Part shown: piece by piece, positions 13,800 through 27,651 of the stretch
Layout of the letters: the number at the start of each line of letters is the position of its first letter
Numbering within the stretch: the first letter of the stretch is position 1
Assembly (NCBI RefSeq): GCF_963678635.1
Contig: NC_087070.1
Location: 27,034,057 to 27,098,056, forward strand
Length of the DNA stretch: 64,000 nucleotides
DNA from: Symsagittifera roscoffensis
Lineage: Eukaryota > Xenacoelomorpha > Acoela > Convolutidae
Direction: 5' to 3'
Notes under the pieces: generated by a model
Database searches by the model: none
What the model was told of the DNA's origin: nothing
Seen by the model: only the letters and a program-made list of their open reading frames with translations
Position numbers and translations under genes: made by a program

Positions 13800-16700
13800 A
13801 AAAAAAAAAATTACTAAAAAGCTCATATCTCGAAAACTACGAGAACTTGAGCAGTCTTAGTCGGACAAAAAACTCCCAACCTCCAGGAGTACCCTAGCAA
13901 AAACTTACTATAGATATGTGAAGTTCAAATTCTACGAAAACTTTAATATCCAAATTCTCTGAACATTTAAGAAGACATAATTAACGTCACACCTCGGAAA
14001 CTAAGAAGGGCATTGAGCAGTCGCAATTGAACGCACTATTTGCAACTTTGAACTCCAGGGGGAACCCAGAAGGCTGAGAACTTCATTATTGCAGAACTCT
14101 CATGCTGAGAACTTCAAATGTTTTGAATTGTTAAGAATCTAAGTTTCTGAAATTAAAAAAAATCATTAAACAGGTCATATCTCGAAAACTACAAGGATTT
14201 TACCAGTCAAAATCATTAAACACGTATCTCGGAAACTACGAGAACCTGAGCAGTCTTAGTTGGACAAAAAACTCTCAACCTCCAGGAGTACCCTAGCAAA
14301 AACTTACTATAGATATGTGAAGTTCAAATTCTACCAAAATTTTAAAATCCAATTTATCTGAACATTTAAGAAGACATAATTAACGTCACACCTCGGAAAC
14401 CAAGAAGGGCATTGAGCAGTCGCATTTGAACGCACTATTTGCAACTTTGAACTCCAGAGGGTACCCTCGCAGCAGAACTCTCAGGCTGATAACTTCAAAT
14501 GTTTTGAATTGTTAAAAATCTAAGTTTCTGAAGAAAAAAATCATTAAACAGGTCGTATCTCAAAAACTACACGGATTTTAGCAGTCAAATTTGGAGACAA
14601 GAATTGCAACCCTTGAGAGTAACCTTACAGCACCCAACTACAGGGTTGGAAATTTCAAAAACTGAGAACTTCAAATTTCACTTTTCTTACAAAAATTTCG
14701 AAAAAATCAGAAAACGTCTCATCGTCTTATGGGGAAAACTATTAAGATTTGGGCAGTCAATTTTAGGGGGCAAGATTTGCAACCACTGAGAGTAATCGGA
14801 GAGCCCTTATGTACAGGGTAGGGAATTTGCAAATTTCAAAAAAAATTCTAAATTTTCTGAACTTTTTTGAAAAAAAAAAAAACACTAAAAAGGTTCTATA
14901 TTGAAAACTACGAGAACTTAAGCCGTCATATTTGGACAAATAACTCCCAATCTCTAGGGGTGCCCTAACAAAAACTTACTACAGATATGGGAAGTTCAAA
15001 TTCTACGAAAATTTTAATATCCAAATTCTCTGAACATTTAAGAAGACATAATTAACATCACACCTCGGAAACTAAGAAGGACATTGAGCAGTCGCAATTG
15101 AACGCACTATTTGCAACTTTGAACTCCAGAGGGAACCCAGAAGGCTGAGAACTTCATTATTGCAGAACTCTCATGCTGAGAACTTCAAATGTTTTGAATT
15201 GTTAAGAATCTAAGTTTCTGAAATTAAAAAAAAATCATTAAACAGGTCATATCTCGAAAACTACAAGGATTTTACCAGTCAAAATCATTAAACACGTATC
15301 TCGGAAACAACGAGAACTTGAGCAGTCTTAGTCGGACAAAAAACTCTCAACCTCCAGGAGTACCCTAGCAAAAACTTACTATAGATATGGGAAGTTCAAA
15401 TTCTACCAAAATTTTAAAATCCAAGTTATCTGAACATTTAAGAAGACATGAGTAACGTCACACCTCGGAAACTAAGAAGGGCATTGAGCAGTCGAATTTG
15501 AACGCACTATTTGCAACTTTGAACTCCAGAGGGAACCCAGAAGGCTGAGAACTTCATTATTGCAGAACTCTCATGCTGAGAACTTCAAATGTTTTGAATT
15601 GTTAAGAATCTAAGTTTCTGAAATTAAAAAAAAATCATTAAACAGGTCATATCTCGAAAACTACAAGGATTTTACCAGTCAAAATCATTAAACACGTATC
15701 TCGGAAACAACGAGAACTTGAGCAGTCTTAGTCGGACAAAAAACTCTCAACCTCCAGGAGTACCCTAGCAAAAACTTACTATAGATATGGGAAGTTCAAA
15801 TTCTACCAAAATTTTAAAATCCAAGTTATCTGAACATTTAAGAAGACATAATTAACGTCACACCTCGGAAACTAAGAAGAGCATTGAGCAGTCGCATTTG
15901 AACGCACTATTTGCAACTTTGATCTCCAGATGGTACCCTCGCAGCAGAACTCTCAGGCTGATAACTTCAAATGTTTTGAATTGTTAAAAATCTAAGTTTC
16001 TGAAAAAAATAAAAAAAATCATTAAACAGGTCGTATCTCAAAAACTACACGGATTTTAGCAGTCAAATTCGGAGACAAGAATTGCAACACTTCAGAGTTA
16101 CCTTACAGCACCCAACTACAGGGTTGGAAATTTCAAAACTCGAGAACTTCAAATTTCACTTTTCTTATAAAAATTTCGAAAAAATCAGAAAACGTCTCCT
16201 CGTCATATCTGGAAAACTATTAAAATTTGGGCAGTCAATTTTAGGTGGCAAGATTTGCAACCACTGAAAGTAATCGGAGAGCCCTTAAGTACAGGGTAGG
16301 GAATTTGCAAATTTCAAAAAAATTCTAAATTTTCTGAACTTTTTTGAAAAAAAAAAACACTAAAAAGGTCCTATATCGAAAACTACGAGAACTTAAGCCG
16401 TCATATTTGGACAAATAACTCGCAATCTCTAGGGGTGCCCTAACAAAAATTTACTACAGATATGTGAAGTTCAAATTCTACGAAAATTTTAATATCCAAA
16501 TTCTCTGAACATTTAAGAAGACATAATTAACGTCAAACCTCGGAAACTAAGAAGGGCATTGAGCAGTCGCAATTGAACGCACTATTTGCAACTTTGAACT
16601 CCAGAGGGAACCCAGAAGGCTGAGAACTTCATTATTGCAGAACTATTATGCTGAGAACTTCAAATGTTTTGAATTGTTAAGAATCTAAGTTTCTGAAATT

Positions 16701-19700
16701 AAAAAAAAATCATTAAACAGGTCATATCTCGAAAACTACAAGGATTTTACCAGTCAAAATCATTAAACACGTATCTCGGAAACAACGAGAACTTGAGCAG
16801 TCTTAGTCGGACAAAAAACTCTCAACCTCCAGGAGTACCCTAGCAAAAACTTACTATAGATATGGGAAGTTCAAATTCTACCAAAATTTTAAAATCCAAG
16901 TTATCTGAACATTTAAGAAGACATAATTAACGTCAAACCTCGGAAACTAAGAAGGGCATTGAGCAGTCGCAATTGAATGCACTATTTGCAACTTTGAACT
17001 CCAGAGGGAACCCAGAAGGCTGAGAACTTCATTATTGAAGAACTCTCATGCTGAGAACTTCAAATGTTTTGAATTGTTAAGAATCTAAGTTTCTGAAAAA
17101 TTAAAAAAAAAATCATTAAACAGGTCGTATCTCGAAAACTACACAGATTTTACCAGTCAAAATCATTAAACACGTATCTCGGAAACTACAATGAATTGAG
17201 AAGTCGAATTTGGAGGCAAGGATTGCAACACTTGAGAGTACTCTTACAGCACCCAAGTACAGGGGGTTGGAAGCCTCAAACTTCGAGAAAGTTTAAATTT
17301 CATTTTTGAAAAAATTTCAAAAAATCAGAAAAAACGTCTTATCGTCACATCTAGAAAATTAATAAGATTTTAGCAGTCATACTTGGGGGCATGATTTGCA
17401 ATCACGGAGAGTAATCGGACAGACACCAACTACAGGGCTGGGATTATGCCAATTATAAAAAAGTCTGAACTTTTTTTGAAAAAAAAAATAACTAAAAAGC
17501 TCATATCTCGAAAACTACGAGAACTTGAGCACTCTTAGTCGGACAAAAAACTCCCAACCTCCAGGAGTACCCTAGCAAAAACTTACTGTAGATATGGGAA
17601 GTTCAAATTCTACGAAAATTTTAATATCCAAATTCTCTGAACATTTAAGAAGACATAATTAACGTCAAACCTCGGAAACTAAGAAGGGCATTGAGCAGTC
17701 GCAATTGAACGCACTATTTGCAACTTTGAACTCCAGAGGGAACCCAGAAGGCTGAGAACTTCATTATTGCAGAACTATTATGCTGAGAACTTCAAATGTT
17801 TTGAATTGTTAAGAATCTAAGTTTCTGAAATTAAAAAAAAATCATTAAACAGGTCATATCTCGAAAACTACAAGGATTTTACCAGTCAAAATCATTAAAC
17901 ACGTATCTCGGAAACAACGAGAACTTGAGCAGTCTTAGTCGGACAAAAAACTCTCAACCTCCAGGAGTACCCTAGCAAAAACTTACTATAGATATGGGAA
18001 GTTCAAATTCTACCAAAATTTTAAAATCCAAGTTATCTGAACATTTAAGAAGACATAATTAACGTCAAACATCGGAAACTAAGAAGGGCATTGAGCAGTC
18101 GCAATTGAATGCACTATTTGCAACTTTGAACTCCAGAGGGAACCCAGAAGGCTGAGAACTTCATTATTGAAGAACTCTCATGCTGAGAACTTCAAATGTT
18201 TTGAATTGTTAAGAATCTAAGTTTCTGAAAAATTAAAAAAAAAATAACTAAAAAGCTCATATCTCGAAAACTACGAGAACTTGAGCACTCTTAGTCGGAC
18301 AAAAAACTCCCAACCTCCAGGAGTACCCTAGCAAAAACTTACTGTAGATATGGGAAGTTCAAATTCTACCAAAATTTTGAAATCCAAGTTATCTGAACAT
18401 TTAAGAAGACATAATTAACGTCACACCTCGGAAACTAAGAAGAGCATTGAGCAGTCGCATTTGAACGCACTATTTGCAACTTTGAACTCCAGATGGTACC
18501 CTCGCAGCAGAACTCTCAGGCTGATAACTTCAAATGTTTTGAATTGTTAAAAATCCAAGTTTCTGAATTTTTTTTTTAAAAATCATAAAACAGGTCGTAT
18601 CTCGAAAACTACATGAATTTTAGCAGTCCAATTTGGAGGCAAGAATTGCAACACTTGAGAGTAACCTTACAGCACCCAACTACAGGGTTGGAAATTTCAA
18701 AATTCGAGAACTTCAATTTTCACTTTTCTGACAAAAATTTCGAAAAAATCAGAAAACGTCTCATCGTCGTATCTGGAAAACTATTAAGATTTGGTCAGTC
18801 AATTTTAGGGGGCAAGTTTTGCAACCACTGAGAGTAATCGGAGAGCCCTTAACAACAGTGTAGGGAATTTGCAAATTTCAAAAAAAATTCTTAATTATCT
18901 GAACTTTTTTGAAAAAAAAATCACTAAAAAGGTCCTATATCGAAAACTACGAGATTTTAAGCAGTCATATTTGGAAAAATAACTCCCAACCTCCAGGAGT
19001 ACCCTAGCAAAAACTTACTATAGATATGGGAAGTTCAAATTCTACCAAAATTTTGAAATCCAAGTTATCTGAACATTTAAGAAGACATAATTAACGTCAC
19101 ACCTCGGAAACTAAGAAGAGCATTGAGCAGTCGCATTTGAACGCACTATTTGCAACTTTGAACTCCAGATGGTACCCTCGCAGCAGAACTCTCAGGCTGA
19201 TAACTTCAAATGTTTTGAATTGTTAAAAATCCAAGTTTCTGAATTTTTTTTAAAAAATCATAAAACAGGTCGTATCTCGAAAACTACATGAATTTTAGCA
19301 GTCCAATTTGGAGGCAAGAATTGCAACACTTGAGAGTAACCTTACAGCACCCAACTACAGGGTTGGAAATTTCAAAATTCGAGAACTTCAATTTTCACTT
19401 TTCTGACAAAAATTTCGAAAAAATCAGAAAACGTCTCATCGTCGTATCTGGAAAACTATTAAGATTTGGTCAGTCAATTTTAGGGGGCAAGTTTTGCAAC
19501 CACTGAGAGTAATCGGAGAGCCCTTAACAACAGTGTAGGGAATTTGCAAATTTCAAAAAAAATTCTTAATTTTCTGAACTTTTTTGAAAAAAAAATCACT
19601 AAAAAGGTCCTATATCGAAAACTACGAGTTTTAAGCAGTCATATTTGGAAAAATAACTCCCAATCTCTAGGAGTGCCCTAGCAAAAACTTTCTACAGATA

Positions 19701-19930
19701 TGGGAAGTTCAATTTCTACGAAAATTTTAATGTCCAAATTCTCTGAACATTTAAGAAGAAATAATTAAGGTCACACCTCGGAAACTAAGAAGGGCATTGA
19801 GCAGTTGCAATTGAACGCACTATTTGCAACTTTGAAATCCAGAGGGTACCCAGAAGAGTAAGAACTTCATTATTGCAGAACTCTCATGCTGAGAACTTCA
19901 AATGTTTTGAATTGTTAAAAATCTAAATTT
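13800..19930. repeat. satellite, A/B-rich variant with 1,478-, 1,132- and 675-bp periods
   Basis: This block carries a B-subunit variant with an extra phrase (aacttcattattgcagaac) and a truncated C subunit of only ~50 bp (gattttaccagtcaaaatcattaaacacg), seen at about 14,190, 15,270, 15,680, 16,750, 17,150 and 17,880. Local tandem duplications have periods of 1,478 bp (14,604 to 16,082), 1,132 bp (16,501 to 17,633) and 675 bp (18,613 to 19,288). The 675-bp pair is almost identical and so is recent. Confidence 0.9.
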
Positions 19931-22900
19931 CTGAAATATTAAAAAAAATCATTAAACAGGTTAAACTCGAAAACTACACGGATTTTACCAGTCAAAATCA
20001 TTAAACACGTATCTCGGAAACTACAAGGAATTGAGAAGTCGAAATTGGAGGCAAGAATTGCAACACTTGAGAGTACTCTTACAGCACCCAAGTACAGGGT
20101 TGGAAACCTCAAACTTCGAGAAAGTTTAAACTTCACTTTTCTTAAAAAATTTGCAAAACAAGTCAGAAAAAAAAGTTTTATCGTCACATCTAGAAAACTA
20201 ATAAGATTTGAGCAGTCATACTTGGGGGCAAGATTTGCGATCACGGAGAGTAATCGGACAGACACCAACTACAGTGTTGAGAATTTGCAAATTTAAAAGA
20301 AATTCAAATTTTGTATCTTTTTTTTGAAAAAAAAACTAACTAAAAAGCTCATATCTCGAAAACTACGAGAACTTGAGCAGTCTTAGTCGGACAAAAAACT
20401 CCCAACCTCCAGGAGTACCCCAGCAAAAATTTACTATAGATATGGGAAGTTCAAATTCTACCAAAATTTTAAAATCCAAGTTATCTGAACATTTAAGAAG
20501 ACATAATTAACGTCACACCTCGGAAACTAAGAAGGGCATTGAGCAGTCGCACTTGAACGCACTATTTGCAACTTTGAACTCCAGAGGGTACCCTCGCAGC
20601 AGAACTCTCAGGCTGATAACTTCAAATGTTTTGAATTGTTAAAAATTGTGAAGTTTCTGAAAAATTGAAAAAAATCATTAAACAGGTCGTATCTCGAAAA
20701 CTACACGGATTTTACCAGTCAAAATCATTAAACACGTATCTCGGAAACTACAAGGATTTGAGCAGTCGAAATTGGAGGCAAGAATCGCAATCCTTGAGAG
20801 TACTCTTACAGCACCCAAGTACAGGGTTGGAAAACTCAACTTCGAGAAAGTTTAAACTTCACTTTTCTTAAAAAAAATTGCATAAAAAGTCAGAAAAAGA
20901 AGTCTTATCTTCACATCTAGAAAACTAATAAGTTTTGAGCAGTCATACATGGGGGCAAGATTTGCAATCAAGGAGAGTAATCGGACAGCCACCAACTACA
21001 GAGTTGGGAATTTGCAAATTAACAAAAGAAATTCTTAAATTTTCTGAATTAAAAAAAAAACTAAAAGGTCATATCTCGAAAACTAGGAGAACTTGAGCAG
21101 TGATATTCGGACAAAAAACTCCCAACCTCTAGGAGTGCCCAAACTTACTATAGATATGGGAAGTTCAAATTCTACCGAAAATTTAATATCCAAGTTATCT
21201 GAACATTTAAGAAGATATAAAAAACGTCACACCTCGGAAACTAAGGGCATTGAGCATTCGCATTTGAACGCACTATTTGCAAATTTGAACTCCAGAGGGT
21301 ATAATCGCAGCAGAACTCCAAGGATGAGAACTTCAAATGTTTTGAATTGTTAAAAATCGAAGTTTCTGAAAATTAAAAAAAAAAAATCATAAAACAGGTC
21401 GTATCTCGGAAACTACAAGGATTTGAGCAGTCAAATTTGGAGGCAAGAATCGCAATCCTTGAGAGTACTCTTACAGCACCCAAGTATAGGGTTGGAAAAC
21501 TCAACTTCGAGAAAGTTTAAACTTCACTTTTCTTGAAAAATTTGCAAAAAAATTAGAAAAAAAAGTTTTATCGTCACATCTAGAAAACTAATAAGATTTG
21601 AGCAGTCATACTTGGGGGCAAGATTTGCAATCACGGAGAGTAATGGGACAGCCACCAACTACAGAGTTGGGAAATTTCAACTTAACAAAAAAAATTCTTA
21701 AATTTTCTGAATTTAAAAAAAAACTAAAAAGGTCATATCTCGAAAACTAGGAGAACTTTAGCAGTCATGTTCGGACAAAAAACTCCCAACTTCAAGGAGT
21801 GCCCTAGCAAAAACTTACTATAGATATGGGAAGTTCAAAAACTTACTATAGATATGGGAAGTTCAAATTCTACCAAATATCTGAACATTTAAAAAGATAT
21901 AAAAAACGTCACACCTCGGAAACTAAGGGCATTGAGCAGTCGCATTTGAACGCACTATTTGCAAATTTCAACTCCAGAGGGTATCATCGCAGCAGAACTC
22001 CAAGGCTGAGAACTTCAAATATTTTGAATTATTAAAAATCTAAGTTTCAGAAAAATTAAAAAAAAATCATAAAACAGGTCATATCTCGAAAACTACAAGG
22101 ATTTGAGCAGTCAAATTTGGAGGCAAGAATCGCAATCCTTGAGAGTACTTTTACAGCACCCAAGTACAGGGTTGGAAAACTCAACTTAAGATTTGAGCAG
22201 TCATACATGGGGGCAAGATTTGCAATCAAGGAGAGTAATCGGACAGCCACCAACTACAGAGTTGGGAATTTGCAAATTAACAAAAAAAATTCTTAAATTT
22301 TCTGAATTTAAAAAAAAACTAAAAAGGTCATATCTCGAAAACTAGGAGAACTTTAGCAGTCATGTTCGGACAAAAAACTCCCAACTTCAAGGAGTGCCCT
22401 AGCAAAAACTTACTATAGATATGGGAAGTTCAAAAACTTACTATAGATATGGGAAGTTCAAATTCTACCAAATATCTGAACATTTAAAAAGATATAAAAA
22501 ACGTCACACCTCGGAAACTAAGGGCATTGAGCAGTCGCATTTGAACGCACTATTTGCAAATTTCAACTCCAGAGGGTATCATCGCAGCAGAACTCCAAGG
22601 CTGAGAACTTCAAATATTTTGAATTATTAAAAATCTAAGTTTCTGAAAAATTAAAAAAAAATCATAAAACAGGTCATATCTCGAAAACTACAAGGATTTG
22701 AGCAGTCGAATTTGGAGGCAAGAATCGCAATCCTTGAGAGTACTTTTACAGCACCCAAGTACAGGGTTGGAAAACTCAACTTAAGATTTGAGCAGTCATA
22801 CATGGGGGCAAGATTTGCAATCAAGGAGAGTAATCGGACAGCCACCAACTACAGAGTTGGGAATTTGCAAATTAACAAAAAAAATTCTTAAATTTTCTGA

Positions 22901-25900
22901 ATTTAAAAAAAAACTAAAAAGGTCATATCTCGAAAACTATGAGAACTTGAGCAGTCATGTTCGGACAAAAAACTCCCAACGTCAAGGAGTGCCCAAACTT
23001 ACTATAGATATGGGAAGTTCAAATTCTACCACAAATTTAATATCCAAGTTATCTGAACATTTAAGAAGATATAAAAAACGTCACACCTCGGAAACTAAGG
23101 GCATTGAGCAGTCGCACTTTAACGCACTATTTGCAAATTTGAACTCCAGAGGGTATCATCGCAGCAGAACTCTCATGCTGAGAACTTCAAATGTTTTGAA
23201 TTGTTAAAAATTGTGAAGTTTCTGAAAAATTGAAAAAAATCATTAAACAGGTCGTATCTCGAAAACTACACGGATTTTACCAGTCAAAATCATTAAACAC
23301 GTATCTCGGAAACTACAAGGAATTGAGAAGTCGAAATTGGAGGCAAGAATTGCAACACTTGAGAGTACTCTTACAGCACCCAAGTACAGGGTTGGAAACC
23401 TCAAACTTCGAGAAAGTTTAAACTTCACTTTTCTTAAAAAATTTGCAAAACAAGTCAGAAAAAAAAGTTTTATCGTCACATCTAGAAAACTAATAAGATT
23501 TGAGCAGTCATACTTGGGGGCAAGATTTGCGATCACGGAGAGTAATCGGACAGACACCAACTACAGTGTTGAGAATTTGCAAATTTAAAAGAAATTCAAA
23601 TTTTGTATCTTTTTTTTGAAAAAAAAACTAACTAAAAAGCTCATATCTCGAAAACTACGAGAACTTGAGCAGTCTTAGTCGGACAAAAAACTCCCAACCT
23701 CCAGGAGTACCCCAGCAAAAATTTACTATAGATATGGGAAGTTCAAATTCTACCAAAATTTTAAAATCCAAGTTATCTGAACATTTAAGAAGACATAATT
23801 AACGTCACACCTCGGAAACTAAGAAGGGCATTGAGCAGTCGCATTTGAACGCACTATTTGCAACTTTGAACTCCAGAGGGTACCCTCGCAGCAGAACTCT
23901 CAGGCTGATAACTTCAAATGTTTTGAATTGTTAAAAATTGTGAAGTTTCTGAAAAATTGAAAAAAATCATTAAACAGGTCGTATCTCGAAAACTACACGG
24001 ATTTTACCAGTCAAAATCATTAAACACGTATCTCGGAAACTACAAGGATTTGAGCAGTCGAAATTGGAGGCAAGAATCGCAATCCTTGAGAGTACTCTTA
24101 CAGCACCCAAGTACAGGGTTGGAAAACTCAACTTCGAGAAAGTTTAAACTTCACTTTTCTTTAAAAAAATTGCATAAAAAGTCAGAAAAAGAAGTCTTAT
24201 CTCCACATCTAGAAAACTAATAAGTTTTGAGCAGTCATACATGGGGGCAAGATTTGCAATCAAGGAGAGTAATCGGACAGCCACCAACTACAGAGTTGGG
24301 AATTTGCAAATTAACAAAAGAAATTCTTAAATTTTCTGAATTAAAAAAAAAACTAAAAGGTCATATCTCGAAAACTAGGAGAACTTGAGCAGTGATGTTC
24401 GGACAAAAAACTCCCAACCTCTAGGAGTGCCCAAACTTACTATAGATATGGGAAGTTCAAATTCTACCGAAAATTTAATATCCAAGTTATCTGAACATTT
24501 AAGAAGATATAAAAAACGTCACACCTCGGAAACTAAGGGCATTGAGCATTCGCATTTGAACGCACTATTTGCAAATTTGAACTCCAGAGGGTATAATCGC
24601 AGCAGAACTCCAAGGATGAGAACTTCAAATGTTTTGAATTGTTAAAAATCGAAGTTTCTGAAAATTAAAAAAAAAAAAATCATAAAACAGGTCGTATCTC
24701 GGAAACTACAAGGATTTGAGCAGTCAAATTTGGAGGCAAGAATCGCAATCCTTGAGAGTACTCTTACAGCACCCAAGTATAGGGTTGGAAAACTCAACTT
24801 CGAGAAAGTTTAAACTTCACTTTTCTTGAAAAATTTGCAAAAAAATTAGAAAAAAAAGTTTTATCAACACATCTAGAAAACTAATAAGATTTGAGCAGTC
24901 ATACTTGGGGGCAAGATTTGCAATCACGGAGAGTAATGGGACAGCCACCAACTACAGAGTTGGGAAATTTCAACTTAACAAAAAAAATTCTTAAATTTTC
25001 TGAATTTAAAAAAAAACTAAAAAGGTCATATCTCGAAAACTAGGAGAACTTTAGCAGTCATGTTCGGACAAAAAACTCCCAACTTCAAGGAGTGCCCTAG
25101 CAAAAACTTACTATAGATATGGGAAGTTCAAAAACTTACTATAGATATGGGAAGTTCAAATTCTACCAAATATCTGAACATTTAAAAAGATATAAAAAAC
25201 GTCACACCTCGGAAACTAAGGGCATTGAGCAGTCGCATTTGAACGCACTATTTGCAAATTTCAACTCCAGAGGGTATCATCGCAGCAGAACTCCAAGGCT
25301 GAGAACTTCAAATATTTTGAATTATTAAAAATCTAAGTTTCTGAAAAATTAAAAAAAAATCATAAAACAGGTCATATCTCGAAAACTACAAGGATTTGAG
25401 CAGTCAAATTTGGAGGCAAGAATCGCAATCCTTGAGAGTACTTTTACAGCACCCAAGTACAGGGTTGGAAAACTCAACTTAAGATTTGAGCAGTCATACA
25501 TGGGGGCAAGATTTGCAATCAAGGAGAGTAATCGGACAGCCACCAACTACAGAGTTGGGAATTTGCAAATTAACAAAAAAAGTTCTTAAATTTTCTGAAT
25601 TTAAAAAAAAACTAAAAAGGTCATATCTCGAAAACTAGGAGAACTTTAGCAGTCATGTTCGGACAAAAAACTCCCAACTTCAAGGAGTGCCCTAGCAAAA
25701 ACTTACTATAGATATGGGAAGTTCAAAAACTTACTATAGATATGGGAAGTACAAATTCTACCAAATATCTGAACATTTAAAAAGATATAAAAAACGTCAC
25801 ACCTCGGAAACTAAGGGCATTGAGCAGTCGCATTTGAACGCACTATTTGCAAATTTCAACTCCAGAGGGTATCATCGCAGCAGAACTCCAAGGCTGAGAA

Positions 25901-26620
25901 CTTCAAATATTTTGAATTATTAAAAATCTAAGTTTCTGAAAAATTAAAAAAAAATCATAAAACAGGTCATATCTCGAAAACTACAAGGATTTGAGCAGTC
26001 AAATTTGGAGGCAAGAATCGCAATCCTTGAGAGTACTTTTACAGCACCCAAGTACAGGGTTGGAAAACTCAACTTAAGATTTGAGCAGTCATACATGGGG
26101 GCAAGATTTGCAATCAAGGAGAGTAATCGGACAGCCACCAACTACAGAGTTGGGAATTTGCAAATTAACAAAAAAAATTCTTAAATTTTCTGAATTTAAA
26201 AAAAAACTAAAAAGGTCATATCTCGAAAACTATGAGAACTTGAGCAGTCATGTTCGGACAAAAAACTCCCAACGTCAAGGAGTGCCCAAACTTACTATAG
26301 ATATGGGAAGTTCAAATTCTACCACAAATTTAATATCCAAGTTATCTGAACATTTAAGAAGATGTAAAAAACGTCACACCTCGGAAACTAAGGGCATTGA
26401 GCAGTCGCACTTTAACGCACTATTTGCAAATTTGAACTCCAGAGGGTATCATCGCAGCAGAACTCTCATGCTGAGAACTTCAAATGTTTTGAATTGTTAA
26501 AAATCTAAGTTTCTGAAAAATTAAAAAAAATCATTAAACAGGTTAAACTCGAAAACTACACGGATTTTACCAGTCAAAATCATTAAACACGTATCTCGGA
26601 AACTACAAGGAATTGAGAAG
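19931..26620. repeat. satellite, 3,292-bp higher-order repeat, two copies
   Basis: Sequences beginning near 20,045 recur at 23,337 and again at 26,627, periods of 3,292 and 3,290 bp. The two full copies are nearly identical. Each contains a nested 595-bp tandem duplication (21,826 to 22,421, and 25,119 to 25,714). Each 595-bp unit holds a ~29-bp direct repeat of acttactatagatatggga plus flanking bases. This is the longest period in the array and among its youngest parts. Confidence 0.93.
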
Positions 26621-27646
26621 TCGAAATTGGAGGCAAGAATTGCAACACTTGAGAGTACTCTTACAGCACCCAAGTACAGGGTTGGAAACCTCAAACTTCG
26701 AGAAAGTTTAAACTTCACTTTTCTTAAAAAATTTGCAAAACAAGTCAGAAAAAAAAGTTTTATCGTCACATCTAGAAAACTAATAAGATTTGAGCAGTCA
26801 TACTTGCGGGCAAGATTTGCAATCACGGAGAGTAATCGGACAGTCACCAACTACAGAGTTGGGAATTTGCAAATTAAAAAAGAAATTCTTAAATTTTCTG
26901 AACTAAAAAAAAACTAAAAAGGTCATATCTCGAAAACTACGAGAACTTGAGCAGTCATGTTCGGACAAAAAACTCCCAACCTCTAGGAGTGCCCTAGCAA
27001 AAACTTACTATAGATATGGGAAGTTCAAATTCAACCAAAATTTTAATATCCAAGTTATCTGAACATTTAAGAAGACATAATAAACGTCACACCTCGGAAA
27101 CTAAGGGCATTGGGCAGTCGCATTTGAACGCACTATTTGCAAATTTCAACTCCAGAGGGTATCATCGCAGCAGAACTCCAAGGCTGAGAACTTCAAATAT
27201 TTTGAATTATTAAAAATCTAAGTTTCTGAAAAATTAAAAAAAAATCATAAAAACAGGTCGTATCTCAAAAACTACACGGAATTTAGCAGTCAAATTTGGA
27301 GGCAAAAATTGCAACCCATGAGAGTACTCCTACAGCACCCAACTACAGGGTTGGAAAACTCATTTAATTTTCATTCCAAAAAAAAACAGAAAAAAAACGT
27401 CTTATCGTCACATCTAGAAAACTAATAAGATTTGAGCAGTCAAATTTGGGGGCAAGATTTGCAACCCATGAGAAAACTCGGACAACCACTAGTTACAGGG
27501 TTGCGCATTTGAAATTTTTAAAACACGTTTTTAAATTTTCTGACTTTTTTTTGAAAAAAAAAAATAACTAAAAAGGTCATATCTCGAAAACTACGAGAAC
27601 TTGAGCAGTCATATTCGGACTTAAAACTCAGTTTTTGCTAGGGCAG
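26621..27646. repeat. satellite, partial third 3.29-kb copy and right edge
   Basis: The third copy of the 3,292-bp unit diverges from the others after about 26,850 and then runs through degenerate C and D subunits. At 27,629-27,645 the phrase cagtttttgctagggca is the reverse complement of the A-subunit phrase tgccctagcaaaaactt, so a small inverted satellite piece sits at the junction with the LTR. Confidence 0.85.
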
Positions 27647-27651
27647 TAAAT

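Noticed and set aside
22788-23207. 139-codon open frame in the satellite, recurring at 26,081
   Set aside because: It repeats because the satellite period repeats; other subunits read different frames, there is no start context or splice signal, and related frames differ in length with each HOR.
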